DNA of 21,179 nt from positions 1-21,179 of the forward strand of contig CABUAS010000027.1 of the NCBI GenBank assembly GCA_902489595.1. Reading direction: 5' to 3'. Position 1 is the first letter of the stretch; each line of letters starts with the position of its first letter. Shown piece by piece: positions 7,024 to 15,040 of this stretch. The stretch is from an uncultured Oscillospiraceae bacterium. GTDB lineage: Bacteria > Bacillota > Clostridia > Oscillospirales > Acutalibacteraceae. Position numbers and translations under genes: made by a program. The notes under the pieces are model-generated. The model was not told the origin of the DNA. It made no database searches and saw only the letters and a list, made by a program, of their open reading frames with translations.

Positions 7024-8310
7024 TTATGCGTTTTTAATTGAAGATGCAGTTAAATTTTTAATTTTCTTTGACGGATTTCTTAAAACAATAGGTTCTTTGC
7101 CGTCTTTAACAGTATCTTCTGTAATTATAACTTTTTCAACCGTTGCGTCACTCGGAATTTTAAACATAAGTTCGGTTAAAACACTCTCAATAACACTCCT
7201 GAGTCCTCTTGCACCTGTTTTTCTTTCAAGGGTAATATCCGCTATTGCCTCAAGCGCTTCCTGTTTAAATTCAAGATCTACTCCGTCAAGTTCAAAAAGT
7301 TTTGTGTACTGCTTAACTATTGAATTTTTAGGTTCAGTCATAATTTTAACTAGAGCATCTTTATCAAGATTATTTAAAACTGTTATTACAGGAATTCTGC
7401 CGATCAGTTCGGGAATCAGTCCGTATTTAACAAGGTCGTGCTGAATAGTCTTTTTAAGGATTTCATTCTGCTCAACCTTATTTGATTCAACATTTGCGCC
7501 AAATCCCATTGATTTTGAACCGATTCGTTTTTCAATAATCTTTTCTATTCCATCAAATGCACCGCCGCAGATAAACAGAATATTAGTTGTATCAATCTGT
7601 ATAAATTCCTGCTGAGGATGCTTTCTGCCGCCCCCGGGAGGAACATTTGAAACAGTACCCTCAAGAATCTTTAAAAGTGCTTGCTGAACACCCTCACCGC
7701 TGACATCACGGGTTATTGAACGATTTTCTGATTTTCTTGAAATCTTATCAATTTCATCAACATAAATTATACCGCGTTCTGCTTTTTCAATATCAAAATC
7801 AGCCGCCTGAATCAGTCTTAAAAGAATATTTTCAACATCTTCGCCTACATAGCCTGCCTCAGTTAATGTTGTTGCATCTGCAATGGCAAACGGAACATTA
7901 AGTATTTTGGCAAGTGTCTGGGCAAGCATTGTTTTGCCAACACCGGTAGGACCGAGCAGAAGAATATTGCTTTTCTGAATATCAACATCACTGTTTGAAT
8001 TTGAATAAATTCTTTTATAGTGATTATATACTGCAACGGAAAGTGCAATCTTTGCATCATCCTGCCCGATGACATATTCATCAAGTTTTGCCTTGATTTC
8101 CTCGGGCTTAGGCAGAACCATATCTTGTTCTGCTTTATGGTTTGACGCACGGTTATCAATCGGAGATTCATTGATAAGATTGTTACAGAGCCCAATACAT
8201 TCATCGCAGATAAATACACCGGGACCCTCTATTAATTTGTGTACCATAGACTCGGATTTTCCGCAAAAGGAACATCTTGCCATATGATTTCTGCCATCAT
8301 CTCGTGCCAT
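7024..8310 (-). CDS. clpX: ATP-dependent Clp protease ATP-binding subunit ClpX
   Basis: This 428-aa AAA+ unfoldase forms the hexamer that feeds substrates into ClpP. The N-terminal zinc-binding domain has C13, C16, C35 and C38. Walker A is GPTGVGKT (120-127), the pore loop is GYVGEDV (153-159), Walker B is IIYVDEID (181-188), an RKH loop follows (GGGRKHPQQ), and a ClpP-docking tripeptide loop is present as MGF within SKSMGFGANV. The ATG at 8310 has GGAG 8 nt upstream; an internal ATG nine codons later has no comparable site. It starts 20 nt after clpP and is the last gene of tig-clpP-clpX. Confidence 0.97.
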   Translation of the reverse strand: MARDDGRNHMARCSFCGKSESMVHKLIEGPGVFICDECIGLCNNLINESPIDNRASNHKAEQDMVLPKPEEIKAKLDEYVIGQDDAKIALSVAVYNHYKRIYSNSNSDVDIQKSNILLLGPTGVGKTMLAQTLAKILNVPFAIADATTLTEAGYVGEDVENILLRLIQAADFDIEKAERGIIYVDEIDKISRKSENRSITRDVSGEGVQQALLKILEGTVSNVPPGGGRKHPQQEFIQIDTTNILFICGGAFDGIEKIIEKRIGSKSMGFGANVESNKVEQNEILKKTIQHDLVKYGLIPELIGRIPVITVLNNLDKDALVKIMTEPKNSIVKQYTKLFELDGVDLEFKQEALEAIADITLERKTGARGLRSVIESVLTELMFKIPSDATVEKVIITEDTVKDGKEPIVLRNPSKKIKNLTASSIKNA

Positions 8311-8330
8311 AGGGACAACTCCAAACTAAA

Positions 8331-8912
8331 TTATCTTTTGTCTATAACCTTGTCTACAAGGCCGTATGCAAGAGCCTCTTCGGCAGTAAGCCAATTATCT
8401 CTGTCGGTATCTCTCATAAGGTCTTCAACGGGTCTTCCGCAGTTTTCAGCCATAATTCTGTTTAACTTTTCTTTTGTTTTAAGTATATGTTTTGCTGCGA
8501 TTTCGATTTCGGTTGCCTGACCCTTTGTTTGACCGAGTGGCTGATGAATCATAACTTCAGCATTCGGCAGGCAGATTCTTTTGCCTTTTGCACCGCTTGA
8601 AAGCAGAAAAGCACCCATTGACGCTGCCATACCGATACAAATTGTAGAAACATCACACTTGATGTACTGCATTGTATCGTAAATTGCCATGCCGTCTGTA
8701 ACTGAACCACCCGGAGAATTGATATAAAGGCTTATATCTTTCTCACTGTCCTGACTTTCAAGGAAAAGCAGCTGGGCAACAACAAGTGATGCCGTCTGCG
8801 AATTTACTTCATCTGAAAGAACTATAATTCTGTCATTAAGAAGTCTTGAAAAAATATCCATTGAGCGCTCGCCGTTGCCGGTCTGCTCAAGAACATAAGG
8901 AACTAATGCCAT
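8331..8912 (-). CDS. clpP: ATP-dependent Clp protease proteolytic subunit ClpP
   Basis: This 193-aa serine protease subunit forms the double-heptamer chamber that works with ClpX. The catalytic triad is complete: S98 in GMAASMGA, H123 in VMIHQP and D172 in DTDRDNW. The oligomerisation and substrate-strand region SLYINSPGGS (61-70) is intact. An AAGG-type binding site precedes the ATG. It lies 21 nt after tig and 20 nt before clpX, the usual Clostridia order. Confidence 0.97.
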   Translation of the reverse strand: MALVPYVLEQTGNGERSMDIFSRLLNDRIIVLSDEVNSQTASLVVAQLLFLESQDSEKDISLYINSPGGSVTDGMAIYDTMQYIKCDVSTICIGMAASMGAFLLSSGAKGKRICLPNAEVMIHQPLGQTKGQATEIEIAAKHILKTKEKLNRIMAENCGRPVEDLMRDTDRDNWLTAEEALAYGLVDKVIDKR

Positions 8913-8933
8913 AGTAACACTACCTTTAAATAA

Positions 8934-10214
8934 TTATTCTATAACTGCAGATTCAACAATCAAATCAACAGCCTTATTGCGTTTTATATCTTCTGTAAGC
9001 TGTTCGACAGGAACTGCATTTTTAACCTGGTCTGCATCCATACCGTATTGCTCGCCGATTTTTGAAGCCTCTGCGTCAATTTCTTCATCAGATACTTCAA
9101 TATTTTCTGCTTCCATAATTGCAGCAAGTGCAACGGAAACTTTAACCTGCTTTTCTGCACCTTCTTTGAATGATTCCTTGAACGTGTCCATATCCTGTCC
9201 CATATACTGAAGATATGTTTCAAGGTTAAGACCCTGCATCTGAAGTCTGTAACTATATTCCTGAATCATTTCATCAGTTCTCTTAGTGAACATACATTCC
9301 GGAATTTCAGCTTCCATATTTTCAACAACCTGCTCTAAAAGCTGATTTTCGAGGTCAACTTTAGCATCTTTTTCTTTCTTTTCGGAAATCTGCTTTTTAA
9401 GGTCATCCTTTACTTCGTCAAGAGTATCAAATTCAGAAACATCTTTTGCAAATTCATCGTCAAGTTCTGGTAATTCCTTAGTTTTGATTTCGTGAATTTT
9501 ACATTTGAATACAGCGTCTTTGCCTGCAAGTTCCTCCGCATATTCTTCCGGGAAAGTAACATTAACATCAAATTCTTCATCAATGCTGTGACCTGCAACC
9601 TGTTCTTCAAAGCCGGGAATAAATGAACCTGAACCGAGTTCAAGCGGATAGTTTTCACCCTTGCCGCCTTCAAAAGCAACGCCGTCTGTAAAACCTTCAA
9701 AGTCGATTGTTGCAGTATCGCCGATTTCAGCATTTCTGTCTGTTACATCAATAAGGCGAGAGTTTCTCTCCTGCATCTGCTTCAATTCGTTTTCTACATC
9801 TTCATCTGTTGCTTCGGTTGGAAGCTTAACAGCCTTTAAGCCTTTGTAATCACCGAGTTTAACTTCGGGATATGTAGTAACCTTCATTTTCATTTCAACG
9901 CCGTCTTCCTTGCTCATAACAGGAATTTCAAGGTCAAACGGAGCGTCTACAACTTTAAGTTCAGCCTCTTCAATAGCAGAAGAAACTGCCTCCGGGTAAA
10001 CAATGTCAAGTGCTTCTTCATAGAAAGCGCCTTCACCGTACATTTTTTCAATCATGCCCTGTGTTGCCTTGCCTTTGCGAAAACCGGGCAGCTGAATATT
10101 CTTTCTGCCTTTGAGATATGCCTGTTTGCAGGCGTCTTTAAATGCGTCACTGCTTACTGTAACTTCAATTTCGTAAGTATTTGTATCTACTTTGTTAGAT
10201 GATTTAAGTGCCAT
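8934..10214 (-). CDS. tig: Trigger factor, ribosome-associated chaperone
   Basis: This 426-aa protein is the peptidyl-prolyl isomerase chaperone that binds at the ribosomal exit tunnel and shields nascent chains. It has the N-terminal ribosome-docking signature PGFRKGK (43-49), a central FKBP-type domain (GDTATIDFEGFTDG through FPEEYAEELAGKDAVF) and a helical C-terminal substrate-binding domain rich in acidic residues. I chose the ATG at 10214, which has AGGAGG 7 nt upstream; a GTG eleven codons earlier would read through that site. It is the first gene of tig-clpP-clpX. Confidence 0.97.
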   Translation of the reverse strand: MALKSSNKVDTNTYEIEVTVSSDAFKDACKQAYLKGRKNIQLPGFRKGKATQGMIEKMYGEGAFYEEALDIVYPEAVSSAIEEAELKVVDAPFDLEIPVMSKEDGVEMKMKVTTYPEVKLGDYKGLKAVKLPTEATDEDVENELKQMQERNSRLIDVTDRNAEIGDTATIDFEGFTDGVAFEGGKGENYPLELGSGSFIPGFEEQVAGHSIDEEFDVNVTFPEEYAEELAGKDAVFKCKIHEIKTKELPELDDEFAKDVSEFDTLDEVKDDLKKQISEKKEKDAKVDLENQLLEQVVENMEAEIPECMFTKRTDEMIQEYSYRLQMQGLNLETYLQYMGQDMDTFKESFKEGAEKQVKVSVALAAIMEAENIEVSDEEIDAEASKIGEQYGMDADQVKNAVPVEQLTEDIKRNKAVDLIVESAVIE

Positions 10215-10256
10215 CTTTAGACCTCCTAAATAAATTTTATTAATCACCGAATAGGC

Positions 10257-10285
10257 ATTATAACATAAGTATATGACTTTTTCAA
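10257..10285 (-). promoter_or_regulatory. Strong promoter of tig-clpP-clpX
   Basis: On the minus strand, TTGAAA (10280-10285) is 17 nt from a consensus TATAAT (10257-10262) with an extended -10 TGT. The start would be near 10250, giving a 36-nt leader. The -35 lies directly beyond the stop codon of the metallophosphoesterase gene, with no terminator between them. I find no CtsR or CIRCE operator here. Confidence 0.85.
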
Positions 10286-10286
10286 G

Positions 10287-10973
10287 TTAATATTTGTTAA
10301 TTAAATAAGGAGTAAAATTTAATCTGTCGCAGGAAATAAGTTTAAAGTCTATTCCGTCAATAACTCCCTCACGGGCGTATTTTGCACCTTCTCCGTGAAG
10401 ATGCCCGAAAAAGCATTTTTTTATACCGAATTCTTTTAATAAATCAATAATTTCTTTACATTCGGAATTTGCCGTAATCGGCGGATAATGAAGAAAAACA
10501 AATTTGGTGTCGGACTCTGCGTTTTCAAGACTGCGTCTTAAACGCATAACTTCCCTGTTTAAAACCTTTATATCAAGTTCTTCTTCGCTTTCAAACATCC
10601 ATCCTCTTGAACCGCAGACGGAAAAACCGTTAAAATTATAAGCATTATTATAAAGAAATTTTATCGTTTCGAAATGATTTTCGTCGATCATTTTATTCAT
10701 TTTTGAAACGGTATTCCACCAGTAATCATGATTGCCTTTTATAATTATTTTATTGCCGTTTAAATTTTCGATGAAATTCAAATCCGGAATAAGTTCGTCA
10801 AAATTCATTGACCAGCTTATATCGCCTGCAATAATCACGTCATCGGCAGGAGTTACTATTTTATTCCAGTTTTTTTGTAATTTTTCAGTATAATTCTGCC
10901 ATCCGCTGAAAGTATCCATCGGTTTATCAGCACCGAAAGATAAATGTGTATCGGCAATCGCAAATAAAGACAT
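10287..10973 (-). CDS. Calcineurin-like metallophosphoesterase
   Basis: This 228-aa soluble protein has the dinuclear-metal phosphoesterase motifs in order: DTH (D8, H10), GDISW (G50, D51), KGNHDYWW (N81, H82), a histidine in FLHYPP, and GHLHG near the C-terminus. The substrate is unknown. The ATG at 10973 has AGGAGA 6 nt upstream; a longer open frame upstream would run through the divergent DUF1540 gene region and lacks a binding site. It may be co-transcribed into tig, since no terminator follows. Confidence 0.88.
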   Translation of the reverse strand: MSLFAIADTHLSFGADKPMDTFSGWQNYTEKLQKNWNKIVTPADDVIIAGDISWSMNFDELIPDLNFIENLNGNKIIIKGNHDYWWNTVSKMNKMIDENHFETIKFLYNNAYNFNGFSVCGSRGWMFESEEELDIKVLNREVMRLRRSLENAESDTKFVFLHYPPITANSECKEIIDLLKEFGIKKCFFGHLHGEGAKYAREGVIDGIDFKLISCDRLNFTPYLINKY

Positions 10974-10982
10974 ATATTCTCC

Positions 10983-11011
10983 TTGAATAAAATAATTTAA
11001 TCGGTTAAAAA
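10983..11011 (+). promoter_or_regulatory. Possible promoter of the DUF1540 gene
   Basis: On the plus strand, TTGAAT (10983-10988) is 17 nt from TAAAAA (11006-11011), a weak match that would start transcription just ahead of the ribosome binding site. A small inverted repeat (GTTAA/TTAAC, 11004-11018) overlaps the -10 and might be an operator. Both calls are tentative. Confidence 0.25.
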
Positions 11012-11034
11012 TATTAACGAAGGGAGTGAATGAA

Positions 11035-11202
11035 ATGGACGAAATTAAAGGAATCACTTGTGACGCAAAAAACTGCATTTATCATGATAAATCAAATTGC
11101 TGTACTGCCGGACACATTCAGGTAGGCTGCAAAAGCGCAACATCAACATCAGAAACAAAATGTGAAACATTTGAATGTTGCGATAACTGCAACTGCCAGT
11201 AA
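11035..11202 (+). CDS. DUF1540 domain-containing small cysteine-rich protein
   Basis: This 55-aa protein is the only plus-strand gene. It starts at ATG 11035 with GGGAG 8 nt upstream and ends at TAA 11202. It has 10 cysteines arranged as in DUF1540: C9 and C14, then C22-C23, the AGHIQVGC stretch, C43 before the ETFEC segment, and a terminal CCDNCNC. DUF1540 proteins are common in spore-forming Clostridia and Bacilli; the cysteine pattern suggests metal binding, but the function is unknown. It is divergent from the metallophosphoesterase gene and convergent with thrC, and ends at its own terminator. Confidence 0.9.
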   Translation: MDEIKGITCDAKNCIYHDKSNCCTAGHIQVGCKSATSTSETKCETFECCDNCNCQ

Positions 11203-11217
11203 TCGCAGAAAAGTGCA

Positions 11218-11249
11218 AACGGCTCTGATTTCAGAGCCGTTATTTTTTT
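11218..11249 (+). terminator. Terminator between DUF1540 gene and thrC
   Basis: An 11-bp inverted repeat (AACGGCTCTGA with TCAGAGCCGTT, 11218-11241) is followed on the plus strand by ATTTTTTTA. It ends the DUF1540 transcript. On the minus strand the tail is only partly T-rich (TTTGCACTTTT), so it may also stop thrC transcripts, less efficiently. Confidence 0.88.
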
Positions 11250-12744
11250 ATAAATTAAGAAGTTTAAAAACCATTTCGCTCATATCTTCTTTATTACAGA
11301 TATTTTTGAATCTTACTTCTTTATCTTTAAGATTTGCAAGCGGTGCAGGAACATCGGCACAAGATACACTATGAAGTTCATCAACCATATCAAATTCATC
11401 AAGTTCAGGCGTTTTGCCGCTGAGCAGTGCAGTGAGAACACTTTTTGAGAATTTATATGGTGATGCAGTCGAATCAATAACAGTAGGAATATCATCGCCT
11501 GTCCTTGTTACATATTCATCATAAACATTTACCGCAACTGCCGTGTGAGTGTCACACAGATATTTATAATTATCAAAATGCTCTTTAATTGTATCATTTA
11601 CTTTTTCTTCGTCTGTATAACCGGCATCAAAAGTTTTCTGAATTTTTGAGATGAGTTCATCGGAAACGGTGTATTTACCGTCTTTCGAGAGTTTGCCCAT
11701 AAGGTCAGAAACAAGTTTATCATCTTCGCCGCTCATATGATAAAGAAGTCTTTCAAGATTTGATGAAATAAGAATATCCATACTCGGTGAAGTTGTAGCA
11801 TAAAAATCTCTGTTTCTGTTATAAGTGCCTGTTTTAAGGAAATCAGTCAAGACATTATTGGTGTTTGATGCACATACGAGTGTTTTAATCGGAACGCCCA
11901 TCCGCTTTGCATAATAACCTGCAAGAATGTTGCCGAAATTGCCTGTAGGAACAACAACATTAATGAAATCTCCTGCTTTGATTTTACCCATAGAGAGCAT
12001 ATCGCAGTATGCTGAAAAATAATAAACAATCTGCGGAACAAGTCTGCCCCAGTTGATTGAGTTTGCAGATGAGAACATCATATTTTTTTCTGCAAGCTTA
12101 TTTTTAATTTCCGAATTTGTAAAAATAGATTTTACAGCACTCTGTGCATCGTCAAAATTGCCGTTGATAGCGCAAACAGAAACATTGCTGCCCTCCTGCG
12201 TTGTCATCTGTAATTTCTGCATAGGAGAAACGCCGTGGGCTGGATAAAATACAAGAATTTTTGTTTTATCTACATTCTTAAAACCTTCAAGGGCTGCTTT
12301 GCCTGTATCACCGGATGTGGCAACAAGAATAACAATAGTTTTGCCCTCTGCGGTTTTCTTTGCAGAAACAGTCATAAGATAAGGAAGGAGTTGAAGCGCC
12401 ATATCTTTAAATGCACAGGTGGGGCCGTGCCACAATTCAAGAATATTTTTATTGCCGTCAATATTAACTGTAGGCGCGATCGCCTCTGAAGAAAATTTTT
12501 CAGCCTTATATGCACCTTCAACGCAGTAGTTTATTTCATCTTCCGTAAAATCGGTTAAAAATTCTTTTAAAACTGTTTTTGCCCTGTCAATATATGACAT
12601 TGAAACCATATCTTTAATTTTATCAAGTGAAAACTGCGGCAGCTCACAAGGTACAAAAAGTCCGCCCTCTTCGCTAATACCCTGAGCAATCGCCTGTGAC
12701 GCAGTTACTTTTATTGAATTATCACGCGTTGATGTATAAAACAT
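11248..12744 (-). CDS. thrC: Threonine synthase
   Basis: This 498-aa PLP enzyme converts O-phospho-L-homoserine to L-threonine. The N-terminal signature MFYTSTRDNSIKVTASQAI and EEGGLFVP fit the long class of threonine synthases. The PLP lysine is K113 in HGPTCAFKDMALQ, and a glycine-rich phosphate loop (VPTGNFGNILAGYYAKRMG) lies mid-protein. Length is normal for the family. An AGGAGA site precedes the ATG. It follows the yraN remnant by 34 nt; I see no convincing promoter in that gap, so it may be read from the rbgA unit. No hom or thrB gene is adjacent. Confidence 0.96.
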   Translation of the reverse strand: MFYTSTRDNSIKVTASQAIAQGISEEGGLFVPCELPQFSLDKIKDMVSMSYIDRAKTVLKEFLTDFTEDEINYCVEGAYKAEKFSSEAIAPTVNIDGNKNILELWHGPTCAFKDMALQLLPYLMTVSAKKTAEGKTIVILVATSGDTGKAALEGFKNVDKTKILVFYPAHGVSPMQKLQMTTQEGSNVSVCAINGNFDDAQSAVKSIFTNSEIKNKLAEKNMMFSSANSINWGRLVPQIVYYFSAYCDMLSMGKIKAGDFINVVVPTGNFGNILAGYYAKRMGVPIKTLVCASNTNNVLTDFLKTGTYNRNRDFYATTSPSMDILISSNLERLLYHMSGEDDKLVSDLMGKLSKDGKYTVSDELISKIQKTFDAGYTDEEKVNDTIKEHFDNYKYLCDTHTAVAVNVYDEYVTRTGDDIPTVIDSTASPYKFSKSVLTALLSGKTPELDEFDMVDELHSVSCADVPAPLANLKDKEVRFKNICNKEDMSEMVFKLLNL

Positions 12745-12778
12745 AATCTAATCTCTCCTAAATTTAATCTATAGTATT

Positions 12779-13132
12779 TTAATATAATTCAAAAGCATTT
12801 TCAAGGTGTTTGATACATTTTATCTTATTATTTTCAGTGTAAACCTCAATAATGTCAAATCTCGGCTGTAATTTTATGTTATTGTTTGATATATAAATTT
12901 GAGCGGTAGCAATTATTTTTTTCTGTTTGCGGTAATCAACAAATTCGGCAGGAGCTGCTATTGAATTCTGATTTCTCATTTTGACTTCAACAAAACAGAT
13001 CGTTTTGCCTTTTTACATTATAAGGTCAATTTCACCGAAAACAGATGCGTAGTTAAAATCAAGAAGTTTATACTTTTTCTTTTTCAGGTATTCGCACGCT
13101 TTGATTTCTGCTAATTTTCCGAGTGAATTCAT
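12779..13132 (-). pseudogene. yraN: yraN (UPF0102 nuclease-like) interrupted by an in-frame stop
   Basis: Read from the ATG at 13132, the frame encodes MNSLGKLAEIKACEYL through FGEIDLIM, then TAA at codon 40 (13013-13015), then in the same frame KGKTICFVEVKMR through to NAFELY (117 codons before the final stop). Both halves match the UPF0102/YraN family, whose PD-(D/E)xK core is GEID followed by VEVK. The stop falls between D36 and E49/K51, so neither fragment has the whole site. No frameshift is needed to join them, so one base change explains the break. The start overlaps the rnhB stop (ATGA). A restart at ATG 12979 would give only a 66-aa C-terminal piece. Confidence 0.85.
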
Positions 13133-13734
13133 TTGTTAAGTACCTTTTTTAAAAATGATTTTCTGTGAATTTCACAAATTCCGTATTTTTCTATCATTTC
13201 ATAATGCAGTTTTGTGCCGTAGCCTTTATGCTTTTCAAACTGATACTGCGGATATTTTTCAGCCATTTCAAGCATATATCTGTCTCTTGAAACCTTGGCA
13301 AGGATTGAAGCGCAGGCAATAGACGCAGATTTAGCGTCGCCTTTTACAATCGCTCGGGCGTCACTTGCAGTAAGCGGCGGAATTCTGTTGCCGTCAATCA
13401 GGGCAAGCTGCGGAGCGATTTCGAGCCCATCAACCGCTCTTTTCATTGCAAGATATGTTGCCTGCAAAATATTGATTTCATCAATTTCTTTTTCACTTGC
13501 CGTACCTATTGAATAACAAACACATTCTTCAATAATTTTGTCAAAAAGAAGTTCACGCTTCTTTTCCGATAATTTCTTTGAATCGTTAACTCCGTCAACA
13601 ATATGACCTTTCGGTAAAATTACTGCCGCAGCATATACCGGACCGGCAAGAGGTCCCCTGCCTGCCTCGTCAACACCGCATATAATATCATATCCGTTAT
13701 TAATTGCTTCATTTTCATATAATAACCAGTCCAT
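13129..13734 (-). CDS. rnhB: Ribonuclease HII
   Basis: This 201-aa endonuclease cleaves RNA in RNA-DNA hybrids and at single ribonucleotides in DNA. The catalytic acidic residues are visible: D22 and E23 in GVDEAGRG, D114 in ALIDGNR and D151 in VSRDRYM. The C-terminal KHKGYGTKLH motif is present. The ATG overlaps the rbgA stop by one base (TAATG), and its TGA overlaps the yraN start, indicating a tightly coupled operon. Confidence 0.96.
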   Translation of the reverse strand: MDWLLYENEAINNGYDIICGVDEAGRGPLAGPVYAAAVILPKGHIVDGVNDSKKLSEKKRELLFDKIIEECVCYSIGTASEKEIDEINILQATYLAMKRAVDGLEIAPQLALIDGNRIPPLTASDARAIVKGDAKSASIACASILAKVSRDRYMLEMAEKYPQYQFEKHKGYGTKLHYEMIEKYGICEIHRKSFLKKVLNK

Positions 13735-14600
13735 TACATTGGCAGCTCCAGGCTGATACGCCCGAGTTTTCCTCCTCTGAATTCATCACAAACTATACTT
13801 GCAGTCCGCTCGTAATTTATTTCCCCGCCTTTGATTAAAAATCCTCGTTTTCTGCCTATCTTTTCAAGTATTTCCCAACCCTCAAGATTTTCAAAATCAG
13901 CAATTTTATATCTGTTTGAAATCATCTTCGGATTTGTTTTATTCAAAACATCAAGCAAACGGCACGATAAATTTTCAATATCAACAACCTCATCTTTTAC
14001 AGAGCCGATAAAAGCAAGTTTATCGCCGACTGACGGATCGTCAAATTTAGGCCACAAAATGCCGGGAGTATCAAGCAGTTCAATACCATTGCCGACATTG
14101 AACCACTGATTGCTTTTTGTAACCCCTGCCCTGTCAGCAACCACGGCTTTATTTTTCCGAGCCATTCTGTTTATAAAAGATGACTTGCCCGTGTTTGGTA
14201 TACCGACAACCATAAAGCGCAGGGATTTTCCTGCCATTCCTTTAGCCTCGTTTTTTTCTATAACATTTTTTAACGCCTGTTTGCAGGCGGGCACAAACTG
14301 ATTAAGACCCTTTCCTGTTCTGCAATCAACGGGCAGGGCAATTATATTATTGTTTTTGTAATACGAAATCCACATCATAGTTGCTTTTTCATCAGCTACA
14401 TCGCATTTATTAAGCAAAACTATTTTTGGTTTTTTATTGATAATTTCAGAAAGTTCAGGATTTGAACTTGAATACGGAATACGAGCGTCAACGATTTCAA
14501 CTACTCCGTCAACAAGATTAAGGCTTTCTTTTATAAGACGCCTTGTTTTAGCCATATGACCCGGGAACCACTGAATATTCTGTTTCTGAAAATCGGGCAT
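13734..14600 (-). CDS. rbgA: Ribosome biogenesis GTPase RbgA (YlqF)
   Basis: This 288-aa protein is a circularly permuted GTPase that matures the 50S subunit. The motif order is G4 NKCD (64-67), G5-like DCRTGKG (92-98), G1 GIPNTGKS (133-140), then G3 DTPG (177-180). The N-terminal IQWFPGHMAKTRR is characteristic. The start has GGTGGTG upstream. The gene order rplS-rbgA-rnhB-yraN is widely conserved in Firmicutes. Confidence 0.95.
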   Translation of the reverse strand: MPDFQKQNIQWFPGHMAKTRRLIKESLNLVDGVVEIVDARIPYSSSNPELSEIINKKPKIVLLNKCDVADEKATMMWISYYKNNNIIALPVDCRTGKGLNQFVPACKQALKNVIEKNEAKGMAGKSLRFMVVGIPNTGKSSFINRMARKNKAVVADRAGVTKSNQWFNVGNGIELLDTPGILWPKFDDPSVGDKLAFIGSVKDEVVDIENLSCRLLDVLNKTNPKMISNRYKIADFENLEGWEILEKIGRKRGFLIKGGEINYERTASIVCDEFRGGKLGRISLELPM

Positions 14601-14629
14601 TATTTCACCACCAAAGATTTAATATAGAT

Positions 14630-14658
14630 ATTTTAACAAAAAAATATAAAAAAAACAA
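14630..14658 (-). promoter_or_regulatory. Promoter of rbgA-rnhB
   Basis: On the minus strand, TTGTTT (14653-14658) is 17 nt from TAAAAT (14630-14635) with an extended -10 TGT. The start would be near 14623, giving a leader of about 23 nt. The -35 overlaps the end of the rplS terminator stem, and the terminator T-tract forms the spacer, as at lon. Confidence 0.55.
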
Positions 14659-14679
14659 CCGTCTTATAAAAGACGGCTG
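14641..14679 (-). terminator. Terminator after rplS
   Basis: On the minus strand, a 10-bp stem (14670-14679 with 14656-14665, one G:U) with a 4-nt loop is followed by eight T residues and a further T-rich run. It starts 8 nt after the rplS stop. Confidence 0.9.
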
Positions 14680-14687
14680 AAATTTTG

Positions 14688-15029
14688 TTAGATGTCTTCT
14701 TTAACTTTAGCAGCTTTACCGACTCTGTCACGAAGATAATAGAGCTTAGCACGGCGAACTTTACCTTTACGGATAACCTGAACCGAATCAACATTTGCTG
14801 AGTGCATCGGGAAAACTCTTTCAATGCCGACACCATATGACAAACGGCGAACTGTAAAAGTTTTTGAAATGCCAGAACCTTTGATTGCAATTACTGTGCC
14901 TTCAAACATCTGAATTCTTTCATTTTTACCTTCACGGATTCTAACGCCTACTCTGACGGTATCACCGATGTTGAACTGCGGAAGTTCAGCCTTCATGCTT
15001 GATGCTTCGATAAGTTTTAATGCGTCCAT
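14688..15029 (-). CDS. rplS: 50S ribosomal protein L19
   Basis: This 113-aa protein is ribosomal protein L19, located at the 30S-50S interface. Family signatures are FNIGDTVRVGVRIREG, RIQMFEGTVIAIKGSG, FTVRRLSYGVGIERVFP and the basic GKVRRAKLYYLRDR tail. A perfect AGGAGG precedes the ATG. The gene stands alone between its own promoter with a structured leader and its own terminator; rimM and trmD, often directly upstream, are absent here. Confidence 0.98.
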   Translation of the reverse strand: MDALKLIEASSMKAELPQFNIGDTVRVGVRIREGKNERIQMFEGTVIAIKGSGISKTFTVRRLSYGVGIERVFPMHSANVDSVQVIRKGKVRRAKLYYLRDRVGKAAKVKEDI

Positions 15030-15040
15030 TACAAATTCCT

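Noticed and set aside
10230..10290. CtsR or CIRCE operators upstream of tig and lon
   Set aside because: No GGTCAAA tandem repeat or TTAGCACTC-N9-GAGTGCTAA element is present at either promoter. TTGAAAAAGTCA near the tig -35 is only a partial resemblance.
10974..11078. An upstream extension of the metallophosphoesterase frame by 35 codons
   Set aside because: The extension crosses the DUF1540 gene start, has no ribosome binding site, and the ATG at 10973 has AGGAGA and the correct family N-terminus.
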